Shown one piece after another: positions 6,576-6,824 of a DNA stretch of 6,824 bases. Both the position numbers and the translations under genes were made by a program. The notes beneath the pieces are model-generated. The model was not told the origin of the DNA. It made no database searches and saw nothing but the letters and a program-made list of their open reading frames with translations. Source of the DNA: CAYWNA01 sp964459305 (GTDB lineage Bacteria > Planctomycetota > Planctomycetia > Pirellulales > Pirellulaceae). Numbering within the stretch: position 1 is the first letter of the stretch; each line of letters opens with the position of its first letter. The DNA lies in the NCBI GenBank assembly GCA_964459305.1, contig CAYWNA010000428.1, positions 1-6,824 of the forward strand. The letters are read 5' to 3'.

Positions 6576-6638
6576 GGGTCATGGGAGCGAAAAGTGGTCT
6601 GAACTATCTTGTGACCACTGAATCGTTCTGACCCTTTT
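6576..6638 (+). terminator. Long imperfect inverted repeat followed by TTTT; terminator or MITE-like element
   Basis: GGGTCA (6576-6581) pairs with TGACCC (6629-6634), GAGCGA (6585-6590) with TCGTTC (6623-6628, one G-T wobble), and AGTGGTC (6593-6599) with GACCACT (6613-6619), around a 13-nt loop. This gives 19 pairs in total, interrupted by a 3-nt bulge and a small internal loop, and it is followed by TTTT. It could end transcription of the gene stopping at 6456, 119 bases upstream. The length, the bulged arms and the distance from the gene also fit a small dispersed palindromic element. Confidence 0.5.
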
Positions 6639-6712
6639 CCGTCCAGCAGACTCCGTGCACGACCTATCTGGGTGGTAATGCCGTGGTGTGAAAAGGCTCG
6701 CGTCTGTTAGAC

Positions 6713-6742
6713 TCCGTCAGTTTCCGTGTAGCGGCTGACGGA
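6713..6742. repeat. Perfect 8-bp inverted repeat (hairpin) in the non-coding tail
   Basis: TCCGTCAG (6713-6720) pairs perfectly with CTGACGGA (6735-6742) around 14 nt; inside it CCG (6724-6726) can pair with CGG (6732-6734). There is no T-run after it, so it is not an obvious terminator. Confidence 0.5.
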
Positions 6743-6759
6743 ACGGCTGTGGCTGCAAC

Positions 6760-6786
6760 ACGAACTTCGAAGACGCTACAGTTCGT
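6760..6786. repeat. 7-bp inverted repeat abutting the next palindrome
   Basis: ACGAACT (6760-6766) pairs with AGTTCGT (6780-6786) around 13 nt. The last base is directly adjacent to the next hairpin, and CGCTAC in its loop (6774-6779) can alternatively pair with GTAGCG (6789-6794) in that hairpin. Confidence 0.45.
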
Positions 6787-6824
6787 TAGTAGCGACGTTC
6801 CAGTCGCTACTAGCGGCGTTCCAG
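6787..6824. repeat. Palindromic tandem repeat running off the right edge
   Basis: TAGTAGCGAC (6787-6796) pairs perfectly over ten bases with GTCGCTACTA (6803-6812) around a 6-nt loop (GTTCCA). In addition TAGCGACGTTCCAG (6790-6803) recurs as TAGCGGCGTTCCAG (6811-6824), 13 of 14 identical with a 21-base period. The second copy is cut by the window end, so this is probably the start of a longer REP-like array. Confidence 0.6.

Noticed and set aside
6581..6631. A 16-codon open frame (MGAKSGLNYLVTTESF) in the non-coding tail
   Set aside because: It has no ribosome binding site and lies wholly within the arms of the long inverted repeat, which explains the sequence better.
6706..6712. GTTAGAC, which fits the GTTRRRY core of an integron attC site
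   Set aside because: No matching RYYYAAC partner was seen at a suitable distance and there is no integrase or cassette gene in view; a seven-base degenerate match is expected by chance.

Overview
The window (about 6.8 kb, GC-rich) looks like a chromosomal piece from a member of the Planctomycetota or a close relative. This rests on one giant secreted protein that joins LamG-type lectin domains to a hydrazine-synthase-alpha-like (HzsA-like) beta-propeller and a two-heme cytochrome c tail. To my knowledge that protein type is characteristic of Planctomycetes. The style of the C-terminal tail of the sodium:solute symporter and a hypothetical cytoplasmic protein on the right agree with this. No rRNA, tRNA, CRISPR array, transposase gene or phage gene was seen.

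Layout: (1) 1-882, plus strand, the C-terminal part of a sodium:solute symporter (SSS family) cut by the left edge. (2) 883-987, a short gap with two overlapping, mutually exclusive stem-loops. (3) 988-1182, plus strand, a 64-residue membrane protein with a very good Shine-Dalgarno. (4) 1219-5517, minus strand, the 1432-residue LamG-LamG-HzsA-like-cytochrome c protein, convergent with the small gene and separated from it by only 36 bases. (5) 5518-5787, a divergent intergenic region with a sigma-70-like promoter (ATAACA-N17-TATAAT) for the giant gene and a short imperfect repeat in its leader. (6) 5788-6456, plus strand, a 222-residue acidic hypothetical protein. (7) 6457-6824, a non-coding tail with several inverted repeats: a roughly 59-bp hairpin followed by T4, then three hairpins spaced closely or directly abutting, the last being the start of a palindromic/tandem repeat that runs off the right edge.

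How the genes work together is only partly visible. The symporter and the small membrane protein could be co-transcribed. The giant protein is exported and likely sits in the periplasm or at the cell surface, where its two c-type hemes suggest electron transfer or redox chemistry and its LamG domains suggest glycan or protein binding. It is not a bona fide hydrazine synthase as far as can be judged: there are no hzsB/hzsC-like neighbours in view, and the tyrosine I recall as the ligand of the catalytic heme is replaced by serine. I see no convincing new multi-gene system. The most unusual items are the domain fusion of the giant gene and the palindrome-rich non-coding tail.
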